Positions 25,979 to 34,347 of a stretch of 64,000 nt of DNA are shown in pieces (the stretch's first letter is position 1; the number at the start of each line of letters is the position of its first letter). The stretch comes from Hymenobacter baengnokdamensis (GTDB taxonomy: Bacteria; Bacteroidota; Bacteroidia; Cytophagales; Hymenobacteraceae): positions 2,666,001 to 2,730,000 of the forward strand of contig NZ_CP044285.1 in assembly GCF_008728635.1 (NCBI RefSeq), given 5' to 3'. Under the pieces are notes generated by a model that did not search any database, was not told where the DNA came from, and saw only the letters and a list, made by a program, of their open reading frames with translations. The translations under genes and the position numbers were made by a program.

Positions 25979-26050
25979 GACTGGCCCTAAACTGGCCCGA
26001 GTTTGAGGCGGCGTAGTCCGCTCGCGCCAGTTTAGGGCCGACTGGTCACC
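25979..26050. repeat. RAYT-type palindrome without transposase, upstream of dnaG
   Basis: Perfect 14-base inverted arms, GGCCCTAAACTGGC at 25983-25996 and its complement at 26026-26039. Inside, ACTGGCCCGAGTTTGAGGCG (25991-26010) nearly equals the terminus of the RAYT unit at 51909 (ACTGGCACGAGTTTAGGCG), and CTCGCGCCAGT (26021-26031) equals its other end. This looks like a minimal non-autonomous copy. Confidence 0.75.
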
Positions 26051-26070
26051 GCTTCGCTCCGGTACGGGTG

Positions 26071-26078
26071 TAAATTTG
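26071..26078 (+). promoter_or_regulatory. Candidate promoter -7 box for dnaG (TAAATTTG)
   Basis: TAAATTTG matches TANNTTTG and lies 18 bp before the GTG start of dnaG, directly after the RAYT-type palindrome. The leader would be very short. Confidence 0.4.
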
Positions 26079-26096
26079 AAGCTCTAACTCCAACCC

Positions 26097-28139
26097 GTGG
26101 CCCGCATCCCTAAAGAAACCGTTGACCAGATTATCCACACCGCCGATATTCTGGAGGTGGTGGGCGACTACGTGCAGCTCAAGCGCCAGGGCCAGAACTA
26201 CTGGGCCTGCTGCCCGTTTCACAACGAAAAATCACCCTCGTTTTCCGTAAATCCGAGCAAGGGCCTCTATAAGTGCTTTGGCTGCGGCAAGGCCGGCGGC
26301 ATTATCCAGTTCGTGATGGACGTGGAGGGCAGCAGCTACCCCGAAGCCCTGCAGGCGCTGGCCAAAAAGTACGGCGTGGCCGTGCCCGAAGAAGAGGAGC
26401 GCACCCCCGAAGAGCAGCTGGCCCAGAACGAGCGCGACTCGCAGTATATCGTATCCAACTGGGCGAAAGACCATTATCATCGCCTGCTGCAAAATACGGA
26501 GGAAGGCATGAGCATCGGCTACGGCTACCTCAAGGAGCGGGGGCTGAACCTGACTACCATCCAGACCTTCGAGCTGGGCTACTCGCTCGACCAGTGGGAC
26601 GACCTGCTTAAAAGCGCCACGGCGGCCGGCTACGAGCAGAAATATCTCGAAAAAACCGGCCTCGTCATCAGGCGCGAAGACGACCAGGGCCACGACACCG
26701 GCCGGCGCTACGACCGCTTCCGGGGCCGCGTGATGTTTCCGATTCACAACGTGAGCGGCCGCGTGGTGGGCTTCGGGGCCCGCACGCTGAAGCGCGACGA
26801 CAAGATGGCGAAGTACCTCAACTCGCCCGAGTCGGAAATATATCATAAATCAGATATTCTTTACGGGCTCTACCAGGCCCGGCAGCCCATTCGCAATCAG
26901 GAGCTGTGCTACCTCGTGGAGGGCTACCTCGACGTGCTGAGTTTGCACCAGGGCGGTATCCGGAACGTGGTGGCCTCGTCGGGCACTTCGCTCACGGAAG
27001 GCCAGATTCGCCTCATCAAGCGCTACACCGACAATGTGACGGTGCTCTACGACGGCGATGCGGCCGGTATCAAGGCCAGTCTGCGCGGCATCGACCTGCT
27101 GCTCGAGGGTGGCCTGAACGTGCGCGTAGTGCTCTTTCCCGACGGCGACGACCCCGACAGCTACATCCGCAAGGTGGGCGACCAGCGCTTTACGGAATAC
27201 ATCGAGCTGCAAAGCCAGGATTTTATCGCCTTCAAAACCACGCTCGTAGCCCGCGAGGCCAGCCACGACCCGGTGAAGAAGGCCGAGGCCATTCGGGAGG
27301 TGCTCCAAAGCATTGCCAAGGTGCCCGACGGCCTCAAGCGCCAGGTGTTTTTGCAGCAGACGGCCAGCGTGTTCGGCTTTGAGGAACAGGTCATTATCAC
27401 CGAATACAATAAGCTGCTGAAGACCCGGCCCGAAGGTAGGGGCGGCTCGCAGCCGCCCGCCGTGCCGCCCGCCCCAACCGCCGCCCCGCGCCGGGCGCTC
27501 ACGCCCGAAGAAGAAGCCGAAGAAGCCATGTATGGCGTGTCGGGCGGCTCGGAGGCAATGGCCGGCAGCCTTAGCAGTAGCGCTGCCGACGCCAGCGACC
27601 TGGGCCAGCCGCTCGATGTGCTCATGCAGTGCGAGCAGGCCGTGCTGCGGCTACTGGTGCTCTACGGCCCGCACGAGGTGCAGCCCGAGGTAACGGTGGC
27701 GCATTATTTACTGAGCCAGCTCGACGGCACGCCGCTGCGTACGCCGCTCTACGCGCAGCTCTGGAGCGAGTGCCGGGAGGCCTTTCTGCAGGGCCAGCTA
27801 CCCGATTTGCGCCTGCTGGCCCACCACCCCGACGCCGCCATCCGGAGCCTGCTGGCCGATTTTGCGACCGAGCGCTACGACCTGAGCCCCAACTGGCGCA
27901 TCAAGGATATTTACGTGCCCACCGAGCTCAACTTAATTCAGCTGGCTTGCGATAATGCCATTCTGCGCCTCAACAAGTGCCACGTGCAGCGCGAGCGGCA
28001 GCAGTGCCTGGCCCAACTCAACGACACCCGCCTCGATGACAATGACCAGCTTAACGCTCTGCTGCGGTATAATGAGCTCACCAAGCTCGACAACCAGCTG
28101 GCCCAGATGCTTGGCACGGTAGTAGCGCGCGGGGCCTAA
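26097..28139 (+). CDS. dnaG: DNA primase
   Basis: A 680-residue primase making RNA primers at the replication fork, starting with GTG. The CHC2 zinc finger is at about residues 40-64 (CPFHNEKSPSFSVNP, then CFGCGKAGG). The catalytic TOPRIM domain includes LVEGYLDVLSLHQGG and VLYDGDAAGIKA, with the acidic DGDAAG cluster. A Pro/Ala/Glu-rich linker (about 440-490) leads to the C-terminal DnaB-interacting helical region. The organisation is standard for the family. Confidence 0.96.
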   Translation: MARIPKETVDQIIHTADILEVVGDYVQLKRQGQNYWACCPFHNEKSPSFSVNPSKGLYKCFGCGKAGGIIQFVMDVEGSSYPEALQALAKKYGVAVPEEEERTPEEQLAQNERDSQYIVSNWAKDHYHRLLQNTEEGMSIGYGYLKERGLNLTTIQTFELGYSLDQWDDLLKSATAAGYEQKYLEKTGLVIRREDDQGHDTGRRYDRFRGRVMFPIHNVSGRVVGFGARTLKRDDKMAKYLNSPESEIYHKSDILYGLYQARQPIRNQELCYLVEGYLDVLSLHQGGIRNVVASSGTSLTEGQIRLIKRYTDNVTVLYDGDAAGIKASLRGIDLLLEGGLNVRVVLFPDGDDPDSYIRKVGDQRFTEYIELQSQDFIAFKTTLVAREASHDPVKKAEAIREVLQSIAKVPDGLKRQVFLQQTASVFGFEEQVIITEYNKLLKTRPEGRGGSQPPAVPPAPTAAPRRALTPEEEAEEAMYGVSGGSEAMAGSLSSSAADASDLGQPLDVLMQCEQAVLRLLVLYGPHEVQPEVTVAHYLLSQLDGTPLRTPLYAQLWSECREAFLQGQLPDLRLLAHHPDAAIRSLLADFATERYDLSPNWRIKDIYVPTELNLIQLACDNAILRLNKCHVQRERQQCLAQLNDTRLDDNDQLNALLRYNELTKLDNQLAQMLGTVVARGA

Positions 28140-28152
28140 ACTCATTTGTGTA

Positions 28153-28225
28153 CTGACAGAAGGCAGCATCTTGTCAGGTGAAAGAATCATTTTTCACAAC
28201 CCTGACAAGCTGCTGCCTTCCTCAG
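28153..28225. repeat. Palindromic repeat, family B (CTTGTCAGG type)
   Basis: Imperfect inverted arms 28153-28178 and 28201-28225 containing AGCATCTTGTCAGG and its complement, with a GTGAAA/TTTCAC extension towards the centre. It resembles the element at 60851-60932. It sits between dnaG and the K+ channel gene and may act as a terminator. Confidence 0.8.
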
Positions 28226-28237
28226 CCCGACTGCTTA

Positions 28238-29257
28238 ATGCTTAAACAACTCGACCTTTCACGCCTGTGGCTGGCCTTGGGCCTGCTGGTCCTCAGCTTT
28301 GTAGTGGGCGTGGCGGGCTTCATGACGCTGGAGCACTACCGCTTTATCGACGCCTTTTACATGACGGTGATAACCGCCTCCACGGTGGGCTTCGGGGAGG
28401 TGCATCCGCTGTCCGATATTGGTCGGTTATTCACCTCTTTTTATATATTATTTAACTTGTTGATAGTGGCCTACCTCGTGTCGGTGCTCACTACCTACAT
28501 TTTTGATGGCGAGCTGCGCCACCTTTTTCGCATGATTCGCACCGACCAGGAAATCAAGAGCTTTCGCGACCACGTCATTGTCTGCGGCTTCGGGCGCAAC
28601 GGGTATAAGGCCTACGACGAGCTGCGTCACAGCGGCACCCGCGCCGTGGTAGTAGAGCAAAGCCAGGAGCTGCTGACGGCGGCCAACAACGCCATCGGCC
28701 ACCACATTCCGGCCGTGTTTGGCGATGCCACCACCGAGGGCGCGCTGCGCCAGGCTGGCATTGAGCACGCACGGGCCCTCATCACGGCCCTGCCCAAAGA
28801 TGCCGATAATGTGTTTGTGGCGCTCACCGCCCGCGAGCTGAACCCCAACGTGCTCATTATTGCCCGCGCCAGCGCCCGCAGCAGCGTCAGCAAGCTCATT
28901 TCGGCCGGCGCCAACTCGGTGGTGATGCCCGATGAAATCGGTGGCTCCCACATGGCCAACCTCGTCATCCGGCCCGAAGTAATTCGCTTTCTGGACATGA
29001 TTTCGGGCCTCGACCCCAACAAGCTGCGCCTCGAAGAGCTGTCGTTTGGCGAGCTTAAGCCCAGCCTGCGCGGGCAGAGCATCCGGGAGCTCGACGTGCG
29101 CTCGCGCAGCGGAGCCACCGTGATTGCCCTGCGCCGGGGCGAAAGCGGCGAGCTGGAAGTAAGCCCCGCCGCCGACTACCGCCCCGTGGCTGGCGACGTA
29201 CTGCTGGTGCTCGGCAACGAAACCCAGATTCAGGCGGTGCATCGGCAGTTTAAGTAA
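28238..29257 (+). CDS. Potassium channel with cytoplasmic RCK (TrkA-N/TrkA-C) domains
   Basis: A 339-residue ligand-gated K+ channel. Two membrane helices (LWLALGLLVLSFVVGVAGFM and LFTSFYILFNLLIVAYLVSV) flank a pore loop with the filter TVGFGE, a variant of TVGYG. Then comes an RCK-N Rossmann domain (HVIVCGFGRNGYKAYDEL) and an RCK-C domain near residues 255-338. It would form a tetramer gating K+ flow by nucleotide or ion binding. The ATG at 28238 is chosen because the frame start at 28178 lies inside the preceding palindrome. Confidence 0.92.
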   Translation: MLKQLDLSRLWLALGLLVLSFVVGVAGFMTLEHYRFIDAFYMTVITASTVGFGEVHPLSDIGRLFTSFYILFNLLIVAYLVSVLTTYIFDGELRHLFRMIRTDQEIKSFRDHVIVCGFGRNGYKAYDELRHSGTRAVVVEQSQELLTAANNAIGHHIPAVFGDATTEGALRQAGIEHARALITALPKDADNVFVALTARELNPNVLIIARASARSSVSKLISAGANSVVMPDEIGGSHMANLVIRPEVIRFLDMISGLDPNKLRLEELSFGELKPSLRGQSIRELDVRSRSGATVIALRRGESGELEVSPAADYRPVAGDVLLVLGNETQIQAVHRQFK

Positions 29258-29300
29258 CCTGAGCCAGTGGCCGCTGCGGCAAAACCATGAGTTAGTAGGA

Positions 29301-30464
29301 ATGCAGATAGCCGTTACCACCCGTTTTTTATTGCCCGGCGGCCAGCTCGAGGGCCTGGGCCGCTTCACGGCCGAAACCCTGCGGCAGCTGGTGCAGCAGC
29401 AGCCTGAGTGCACGTTTCACTTTCTTTTTGACCGGGCCTATGACCCGGCCTATCTGTTTGGGCCCAATGTAGTGCCGCACGTGCTGCACCCCCCGGCGCG
29501 GCACCCGCTCCTGATGATAGCCTGGTACGAAGGCGCGGTGGCTTGGTGGCTGCGGCAGCACCGCCCGGCGGCGCTGCTCTCGCCCGAGGGCTTTACGGTG
29601 CTGGGTACCAGCGTGCCCCGCGTAATGGTGCTTCACGACCTGGCCTACATTCATCGGCCCGCCGACATGCACGCCCTGATACGGCGCTACTACGCTTACT
29701 TTATTCCGCGCTTTGCCCGCGCCGTGGAGCAGCTGGTGGCCGTGTCGGAAGCCACGCGGGAGGATGTTGCGCGGCAGTATGGCGTAGCAGCCAGTGGCAT
29801 TAAAGTAGCTTACAACGCCCCGGCCGCGCATTTTCAGCCGCAGTCGGCCCAAGCGCAGGGAGCGGTGCGGGACAGGTTTAGCCAGGGGCAGCCGTATTTT
29901 TTGTTTGTGGGAGCGCTGCACCAGCGTAAAAACCTGGGCAACCTCCTGCGGGCGTTTGCGCTATTTAAGGCGCAGGCCGGGCAAAGCGACCCCACCAAGC
30001 TGCTGATTGTGGGGCGCGAGGCGTGGCGGGCCGGACCAATTTTCGCGGCTTATAAAAGCCTGCCGCCGGCCGTGCAGGCGGCCGTGCACTTCACGGGCCG
30101 GGTAGGCGAGCCCGAGCTGGCTGGCTTGTATGCCGCCGCGCTGGCTACCGTGTATGTGCCTTTTTTTGAAGGGTTTGGCTTGCCGGTGGTAGAGGCGCAG
30201 GCCAGCGGCTGCCCGGTAGTTACCTCCACGGTATCGTCGCTGCCCGAGGTGGCGGGCGGCCCCGGCAGCGCCCTGCTCTGCGACCCTGCCCAGCCCGCCG
30301 AGATAGCTGCGGCCCTCACGCAGCTGAGCCGCGACGCGGCGCTGCGCGCGCGCCTGCAAGCCGCCGGCCTGGCCAACGCAGCCCGCTTTTCGTGGGCCCG
30401 TAGCGCCAACGTGCTGTGGCAGGCCGTGCAGCAAGCCATTCAGACGATGCCCACGCCAGCGTAG
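29301..30464 (+). CDS. GT4-family glycosyltransferase (first of three)
   Basis: A 387-residue GT-B fold enzyme. The N-terminal domain has the mobile acceptor-binding loops; the C-terminal domain carries FLFVGALHQRKNLGNLLRAF and the donor-binding PFFEGFGLPVVEAQASGCPVV motif with the conserved E-x7-E (EGFGLPVVE), then SSLPEVAGG. It retains the anomeric configuration of a nucleotide-activated sugar. The three consecutive GT4 genes, 22 bp or less apart, form an operon probably acting on a surface polysaccharide. Confidence 0.9.
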   Translation: MQIAVTTRFLLPGGQLEGLGRFTAETLRQLVQQQPECTFHFLFDRAYDPAYLFGPNVVPHVLHPPARHPLLMIAWYEGAVAWWLRQHRPAALLSPEGFTVLGTSVPRVMVLHDLAYIHRPADMHALIRRYYAYFIPRFARAVEQLVAVSEATREDVARQYGVAASGIKVAYNAPAAHFQPQSAQAQGAVRDRFSQGQPYFLFVGALHQRKNLGNLLRAFALFKAQAGQSDPTKLLIVGREAWRAGPIFAAYKSLPPAVQAAVHFTGRVGEPELAGLYAAALATVYVPFFEGFGLPVVEAQASGCPVVTSTVSSLPEVAGGPGSALLCDPAQPAEIAAALTQLSRDAALRARLQAAGLANAARFSWARSANVLWQAVQQAIQTMPTPA

Positions 30465-30472
30465 GCCCGGCG

Positions 30473-30480
30473 TATCTTTG
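30473..30480 (+). promoter_or_regulatory. TATCTTTG box just before the second glycosyltransferase
   Basis: TATCTTTG matches the TANNTTTG -7 consensus, 6 bp before the ATG at 30487. If used, the transcript would be almost leaderless; it may be coincidental because the gene is in an operon. Confidence 0.25.
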
Positions 30481-30486
30481 CCGCTA

Positions 30487-31749
30487 ATGCACATTCTGCA
30501 ACTTTGTCCGCGCGTTCCGTATCCGCCGCACGATGGCGGGGCGATTGCCATGTACGAAACGGCCCGCGGACTGGCCCAGGCCGGGCACCGGGTAACGGTG
30601 CTGGCCGCCAACACCCCCAAGCACTACCAGCCCGCCGATGCGCTGGCCCATCTGGGGCCCAACGTGCGCCTGGTAGTGGTAGACGTGGATACGCGCATCC
30701 GGCCGCTGGCAGCCCTCAAAAACCTGCTTTTTAGCCGGCAGCCCTATAATATCGAGCGGTTTGTCAGCCCCGACTTGCTGGCCCGGCTGCTCGAAATTCT
30801 GCGACAAGAGGCTGTCGATATCATCCAGTTTGAGGGCACGCAGGTAGCGCCCTACCGCAGGCTGTTGCACCAGGCCGCTGCCGACACTCAGCTACGCCTG
30901 CCGCCGCTCATTCTGCGGGCGCATAATATAGAATATACAATTTGGCAGATGCTGGCCGCCCGGGCCGGCAATCCACTAAAAAAATGGTACTTGCAGGAGC
31001 TGTCTGACCGGCTGGCGCAGTACGAGCGGGCCGAGCTGCCGCGCTTTAGTGCCATAGCGGCCATCACCGAGCAGGATGCCCAGCGCCTGCGCAGCATGGA
31101 GTGTGAGGCCCCGATTACCTTTATTCCGGCCAGTTTCGACCTCAGCCGCTGGCAGCCGGCTGCTGCGCCGCCCCAGCCGCGTACGCTCTTCGCCATCGGC
31201 TCGCTCAACTGGCTGCCCAACCTCGAAGGCCTCGACTGGTTTTTGCGCGAAGTATGGCCCCAGGCCCACGCCGAGCTGCCAGAGCTGGAGCTGCACCTTG
31301 CCGGCTCGCATCCGCCGGCCTCCCTGGTCGGGCGGGCGCCGGGGCAGGATAATGTCTATGTGCACGGCTTCGTGGCGTCGGCCGCTGCCTTTATGCAGCG
31401 CTACGAGCTGATGCTGGTGCCGCTGCTCAGCGGCGGCGGCATGCGGGTAAAGCTGGTTGAAGGCCTGGCGCTGGGCAAGCCCGTGCTCAGCACCACGCTG
31501 GGAGCCGAGGGCATTGCAGCGCGCAACGACGAAAATATGCTGCTGCGCGATGGCGCCGCCGCCTGGCAGCAGGCGCTGCGCGACTACTACCACGGCCAGC
31601 TGCCGCTGGCGGCGCTCGGCCGCGAAGCCGCCCGCACGGCCCACGCCGAATACGATACCCGCCAGGTAACGCAGCGCCTGACCGACCTCTACCGCCAGGT
31701 GCTGGGCCCGCATGTGCGGCCCGGCGCCCTGGCTGCTACGCCGCAGTAA
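30487..31749 (+). CDS. GT4-family glycosyltransferase (second of three)
   Basis: A 420-residue GT-B enzyme. The N-terminus MHILQLCPRVPYPPHDGGAI is the typical GT4 glycine-rich acceptor loop. The Rossmann C-domain reads LFAIGSLNWLPNLEGLDWFL, and the donor motif is weaker than usual (VPLLSGGGMRVKLVEGLALG), with the conserved glutamate in VEGLALGKPVLST. The close relative downstream has the same layout, suggesting gene duplication. The ATG at 30487 is used instead of the TTG frame start at 30478. Confidence 0.9.
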   Translation: MHILQLCPRVPYPPHDGGAIAMYETARGLAQAGHRVTVLAANTPKHYQPADALAHLGPNVRLVVVDVDTRIRPLAALKNLLFSRQPYNIERFVSPDLLARLLEILRQEAVDIIQFEGTQVAPYRRLLHQAAADTQLRLPPLILRAHNIEYTIWQMLAARAGNPLKKWYLQELSDRLAQYERAELPRFSAIAAITEQDAQRLRSMECEAPITFIPASFDLSRWQPAAAPPQPRTLFAIGSLNWLPNLEGLDWFLREVWPQAHAELPELELHLAGSHPPASLVGRAPGQDNVYVHGFVASAAAFMQRYELMLVPLLSGGGMRVKLVEGLALGKPVLSTTLGAEGIAARNDENMLLRDGAAAWQQALRDYYHGQLPLAALGREAARTAHAEYDTRQVTQRLTDLYRQVLGPHVRPGALAATPQ

Positions 31750-31753
31750 CGCT

Positions 31754-32941
31754 ATGCGCCTACTTGTACTGCTTTCGCGCTTTCCGTATCCGCTCGACAA
31801 GGGCGACAAGCTGCGGGCGTTTCACCAGCTGCGCTACCTGGCTGCCCAGGGCCACACAATCTGCCTGCTGGCCCTCAGCGATGAGGTAGTACCCGCTGCC
31901 GCGCTGGCGGCCGTACGGCCGCTGTGCCGGGGAGGGCTGCAGGTGCACCGGCTGGGCCGGCTGGCGCGGGGCCAGGGGCTGGCCCAGGCTCTGGCTACCG
32001 CCGGGCGGCCTTTGCAGGTGGGCTACTTCTACGAAGCTGGGGCCCAGCGCCTGGTAGATAAGCTGCTGGCTGATTTTCGGCCCGACCATGTCTATTGCCA
32101 GCTTATCCGGATGGCCGAATACCTGCGCCCCCACGCCGGCCGGGTAGCCATGACCCTCGATTACATGGACGTATTCTCGGCTGGGGTGGCCCGGCGCCTG
32201 GCTACGGCCCCGGCCTGGCAGCGCCCGACACTGGCCCTGGAAGCCCGCCGGCTGGCGGCTTACGAAGCCGAGGCGTTTGGCTGGTTTCGGCACCATACCA
32301 TTATCAGCGACCAGGACCGCCAGCTTATCCGGCACCCGCAGCACCAGCAGATTACGGTAGTGCCCAATGGCATTGCGCTCGACTACTTTCAGCCCCGGCC
32401 GCCGGCTGCCAAAACCCACGACCTGCTCTTTTGCGGCAACATGGGCTACTATCCTAATGTAGACGCTGCCTGCTTTCTGGCCGATGACATTTTGCCCCTC
32501 GTGCAGCAGCGCCACCCCGGCGCCCGGCTATTGGTAGCCGGCACCACGCCCGCGCCCAGGGTGCAGGCGCTGGCCCGCCGCCCCGGCGTGGAAGTAAGCG
32601 GCTGGCTGCCCGATATTCGCACCGCCTACGCCCAGGCGCGGGTATTTGTAGCGCCGATGCGCGTGGGCACGGGCCTCCAAAACAAGCTGCTCGAAGCCAT
32701 GGCCATGCAGCTGCCCTGTGTAACTACCCCACTGGCCAACAATGCCTTGCGCGGCGAGCCGGGCCGGCAGCTGCTCGTGGCCGAAGGTGCGCCGGCCCTG
32801 GCCGATGCCCTCAGCAGCTTGCTGGCCGATGAGCCGGCCGCGGCCCGGCTTGCCGCCGCCGGCCGCACCTTTGTAGCCGAAACCTACGACTGGGCCGCGG
32901 CCACGCGCCAGCTTGAGAACTTGTTTCGGGATACTTGTTAA
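31754..32941 (+). CDS. GT4-family glycosyltransferase (third of three)
   Basis: A 395-residue GT-B enzyme starting MRLLVLLSRFPYPLDKGDKLRAFHQL, a pattern seen in sugar transferases of the PEP-CTERM/XrtA or stellate GT1 type. The C-domain has LLFCGNMGYYPNVDAACFLA and the donor-binding APMRVGTGLQNKLLEAMAMQLPCV motif. It starts 4 bp after the second enzyme stops. Its similarity to the second enzyme (PYPxxxGD/G start, GSLNWLPN vs GNMGYYPN) supports duplication. The polymer made is unknown. Confidence 0.9.
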   Translation: MRLLVLLSRFPYPLDKGDKLRAFHQLRYLAAQGHTICLLALSDEVVPAAALAAVRPLCRGGLQVHRLGRLARGQGLAQALATAGRPLQVGYFYEAGAQRLVDKLLADFRPDHVYCQLIRMAEYLRPHAGRVAMTLDYMDVFSAGVARRLATAPAWQRPTLALEARRLAAYEAEAFGWFRHHTIISDQDRQLIRHPQHQQITVVPNGIALDYFQPRPPAAKTHDLLFCGNMGYYPNVDAACFLADDILPLVQQRHPGARLLVAGTTPAPRVQALARRPGVEVSGWLPDIRTAYAQARVFVAPMRVGTGLQNKLLEAMAMQLPCVTTPLANNALRGEPGRQLLVAEGAPALADALSSLLADEPAAARLAAAGRTFVAETYDWAAATRQLENLFRDTC

Positions 32942-33026
32942 GCACTTAGAATTTTATAGAACGTTATGCCTCATCGGGCGTCCGCTTGCTGAAGCATGAC
33001 GTGCGGGGGATTTTTTTGAGAATACC

Positions 33027-34250
33027 ATGCTAGACACCATTGAATCGGCCATTGAAGACATTCGCGCCGGCAAGGTCATTATCGTTGTCGACGACGAAGA
33101 CCGCGAAAACGAGGGCGATTTCATCTGCGCGGCCCGTTCGGCCACGCCCGAGGTTATCAATTTTATGGCCACCCACGGCCGCGGCCTCGTGTGCGCCCCC
33201 CTCACCGCTGAGCGCTGCGACGAGCTGGGCCTCGACCTGATGGTGGGCCGCAATACGGCCCTGCACGCCACGCCCTTCACGGTAAGCGTCGATTTGCTGA
33301 CCAACGGCGTAACCACCGGCATCTCGGCTTCCGACCGCTCCAAGACCATCCTGGCCCTTATCGACCCGGCAACGAAGGCGGAGGATTTGGGCAAGCCCGG
33401 CCATATATTTCCGCTTAAAGCCCGCAAGGAAGGGGTGCTGCGCCGCGCCGGCCACACGGAGGCCGCCGTCGATTTGGCGCGCCTGGCGGGCTTTGAGCCG
33501 GCCGGCGTGCTGGTCGAGATTTTAAAGGAAGACGGGGAGATGGCCCGCCTGCCCGACCTGCGCCTCGTGGCCGAGCAGTGGGGGCTGAAGCTGATTTCGG
33601 TGCAGGACCTCATCAAATACCGCCTGGCCCAGGAAAGCCTTATTCAGCGCGAAATCACGGTGAAGATGCCCACCCAGTTTGGCGACTTCGACCTCTATGC
33701 CTACACGCAGCGCTCCAACGGGGTGCAGCACCTGGCGTTGGTAAAAGGGGATATTTCCGGCCCGGAGCCGGTGCTGGTGCGCGTGCACAGCTCGTGTATC
33801 ACCGGCGATATCTTCGGCTCGTGCCGCTGCGACTGCGGCCCCCAGCTGCACAAGGCCATGCAGCAGATTGACCGGGAGGGCCGCGGGGCCATCATCTACA
33901 TGAACCAGGAGGGCCGCGGCATCGGGTTGCTCAATAAGCTCAAGGCCTACAAGCTGCAGGAGGCCGGGCGCGATACCGTGCAAGCCAACGAAGACCTGGG
34001 CTTCCGGGGTGATGAGCGCGACTACGGCGTGGGCGCGGCCATCCTACGCGACCTCGGCATCCGGCAGATGCGCCTGCTCACCAACAACCCCAAAAAGCGC
34101 ACTGGCCTGCTCGGCTATGGCCTCGAAATAACCGAAACCGTACCCATTGAAATCGTGCCCAACAAGCACAATCACTCATACTTAACCACCAAGCGTGACA
34201 AGATGGGCCACGACATCCTGCAAGCTATGAAGCCCGACACAGCGGCGTAA
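33027..34250 (+). CDS. ribBA: Bifunctional DHBP synthase / GTP cyclohydrolase II
   Basis: A 407-residue riboflavin-pathway enzyme. The N-terminal half makes 3,4-dihydroxy-2-butanone 4-phosphate ([35 protein letters not shown] and [12 protein letters not shown] motifs). The C-terminal half opens GTP ([23 protein letters not shown] with three zinc cysteines, then [16 protein letters not shown]). Both halves look complete. No FMN riboswitch can be seen in the 85 bp upstream. It is monocistronic, ended by a hairpin. Confidence 0.96.
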   Translation: MLDTIESAIEDIRAGKVIIVVDDEDRENEGDFICAARSATPEVINFMATHGRGLVCAPLTAERCDELGLDLMVGRNTALHATPFTVSVDLLTNGVTTGISASDRSKTILALIDPATKAEDLGKPGHIFPLKARKEGVLRRAGHTEAAVDLARLAGFEPAGVLVEILKEDGEMARLPDLRLVAEQWGLKLISVQDLIKYRLAQESLIQREITVKMPTQFGDFDLYAYTQRSNGVQHLALVKGDISGPEPVLVRVHSSCITGDIFGSCRCDCGPQLHKAMQQIDREGRGAIIYMNQEGRGIGLLNKLKAYKLQEAGRDTVQANEDLGFRGDERDYGVGAAILRDLGIRQMRLLTNNPKKRTGLLGYGLEITETVPIEIVPNKHNHSYLTTKRDKMGHDILQAMKPDTAA

Positions 34251-34273
34251 ATATAGCAAATTATTAATACAAT

Positions 34274-34309
34274 AAAAGCCCCGGCGCTGTTGAAGCGCAC
34301 GGGGCTTTT
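34274..34309 (+). terminator. Intrinsic terminator after ribBA
   Basis: Arms AAAAGCCCCG and CGGGGCTTTT with an inner GCGC/GCGC stem around TGTTGAA, followed by a T-tract. The A-rich other side also lets it serve the convergent M14 peptidase gene. Confidence 0.9.
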
Positions 34310-34347
34310 TACTGCTGGCCGGTAAACCGGCTTGGCAGGAATATGGG

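Noticed and set aside
32942..33026. FMN riboswitch upstream of ribBA
   Set aside because: The gap is only 85 bp and none of the conserved RFN-element helices or the AGGGxA core could be recognised.
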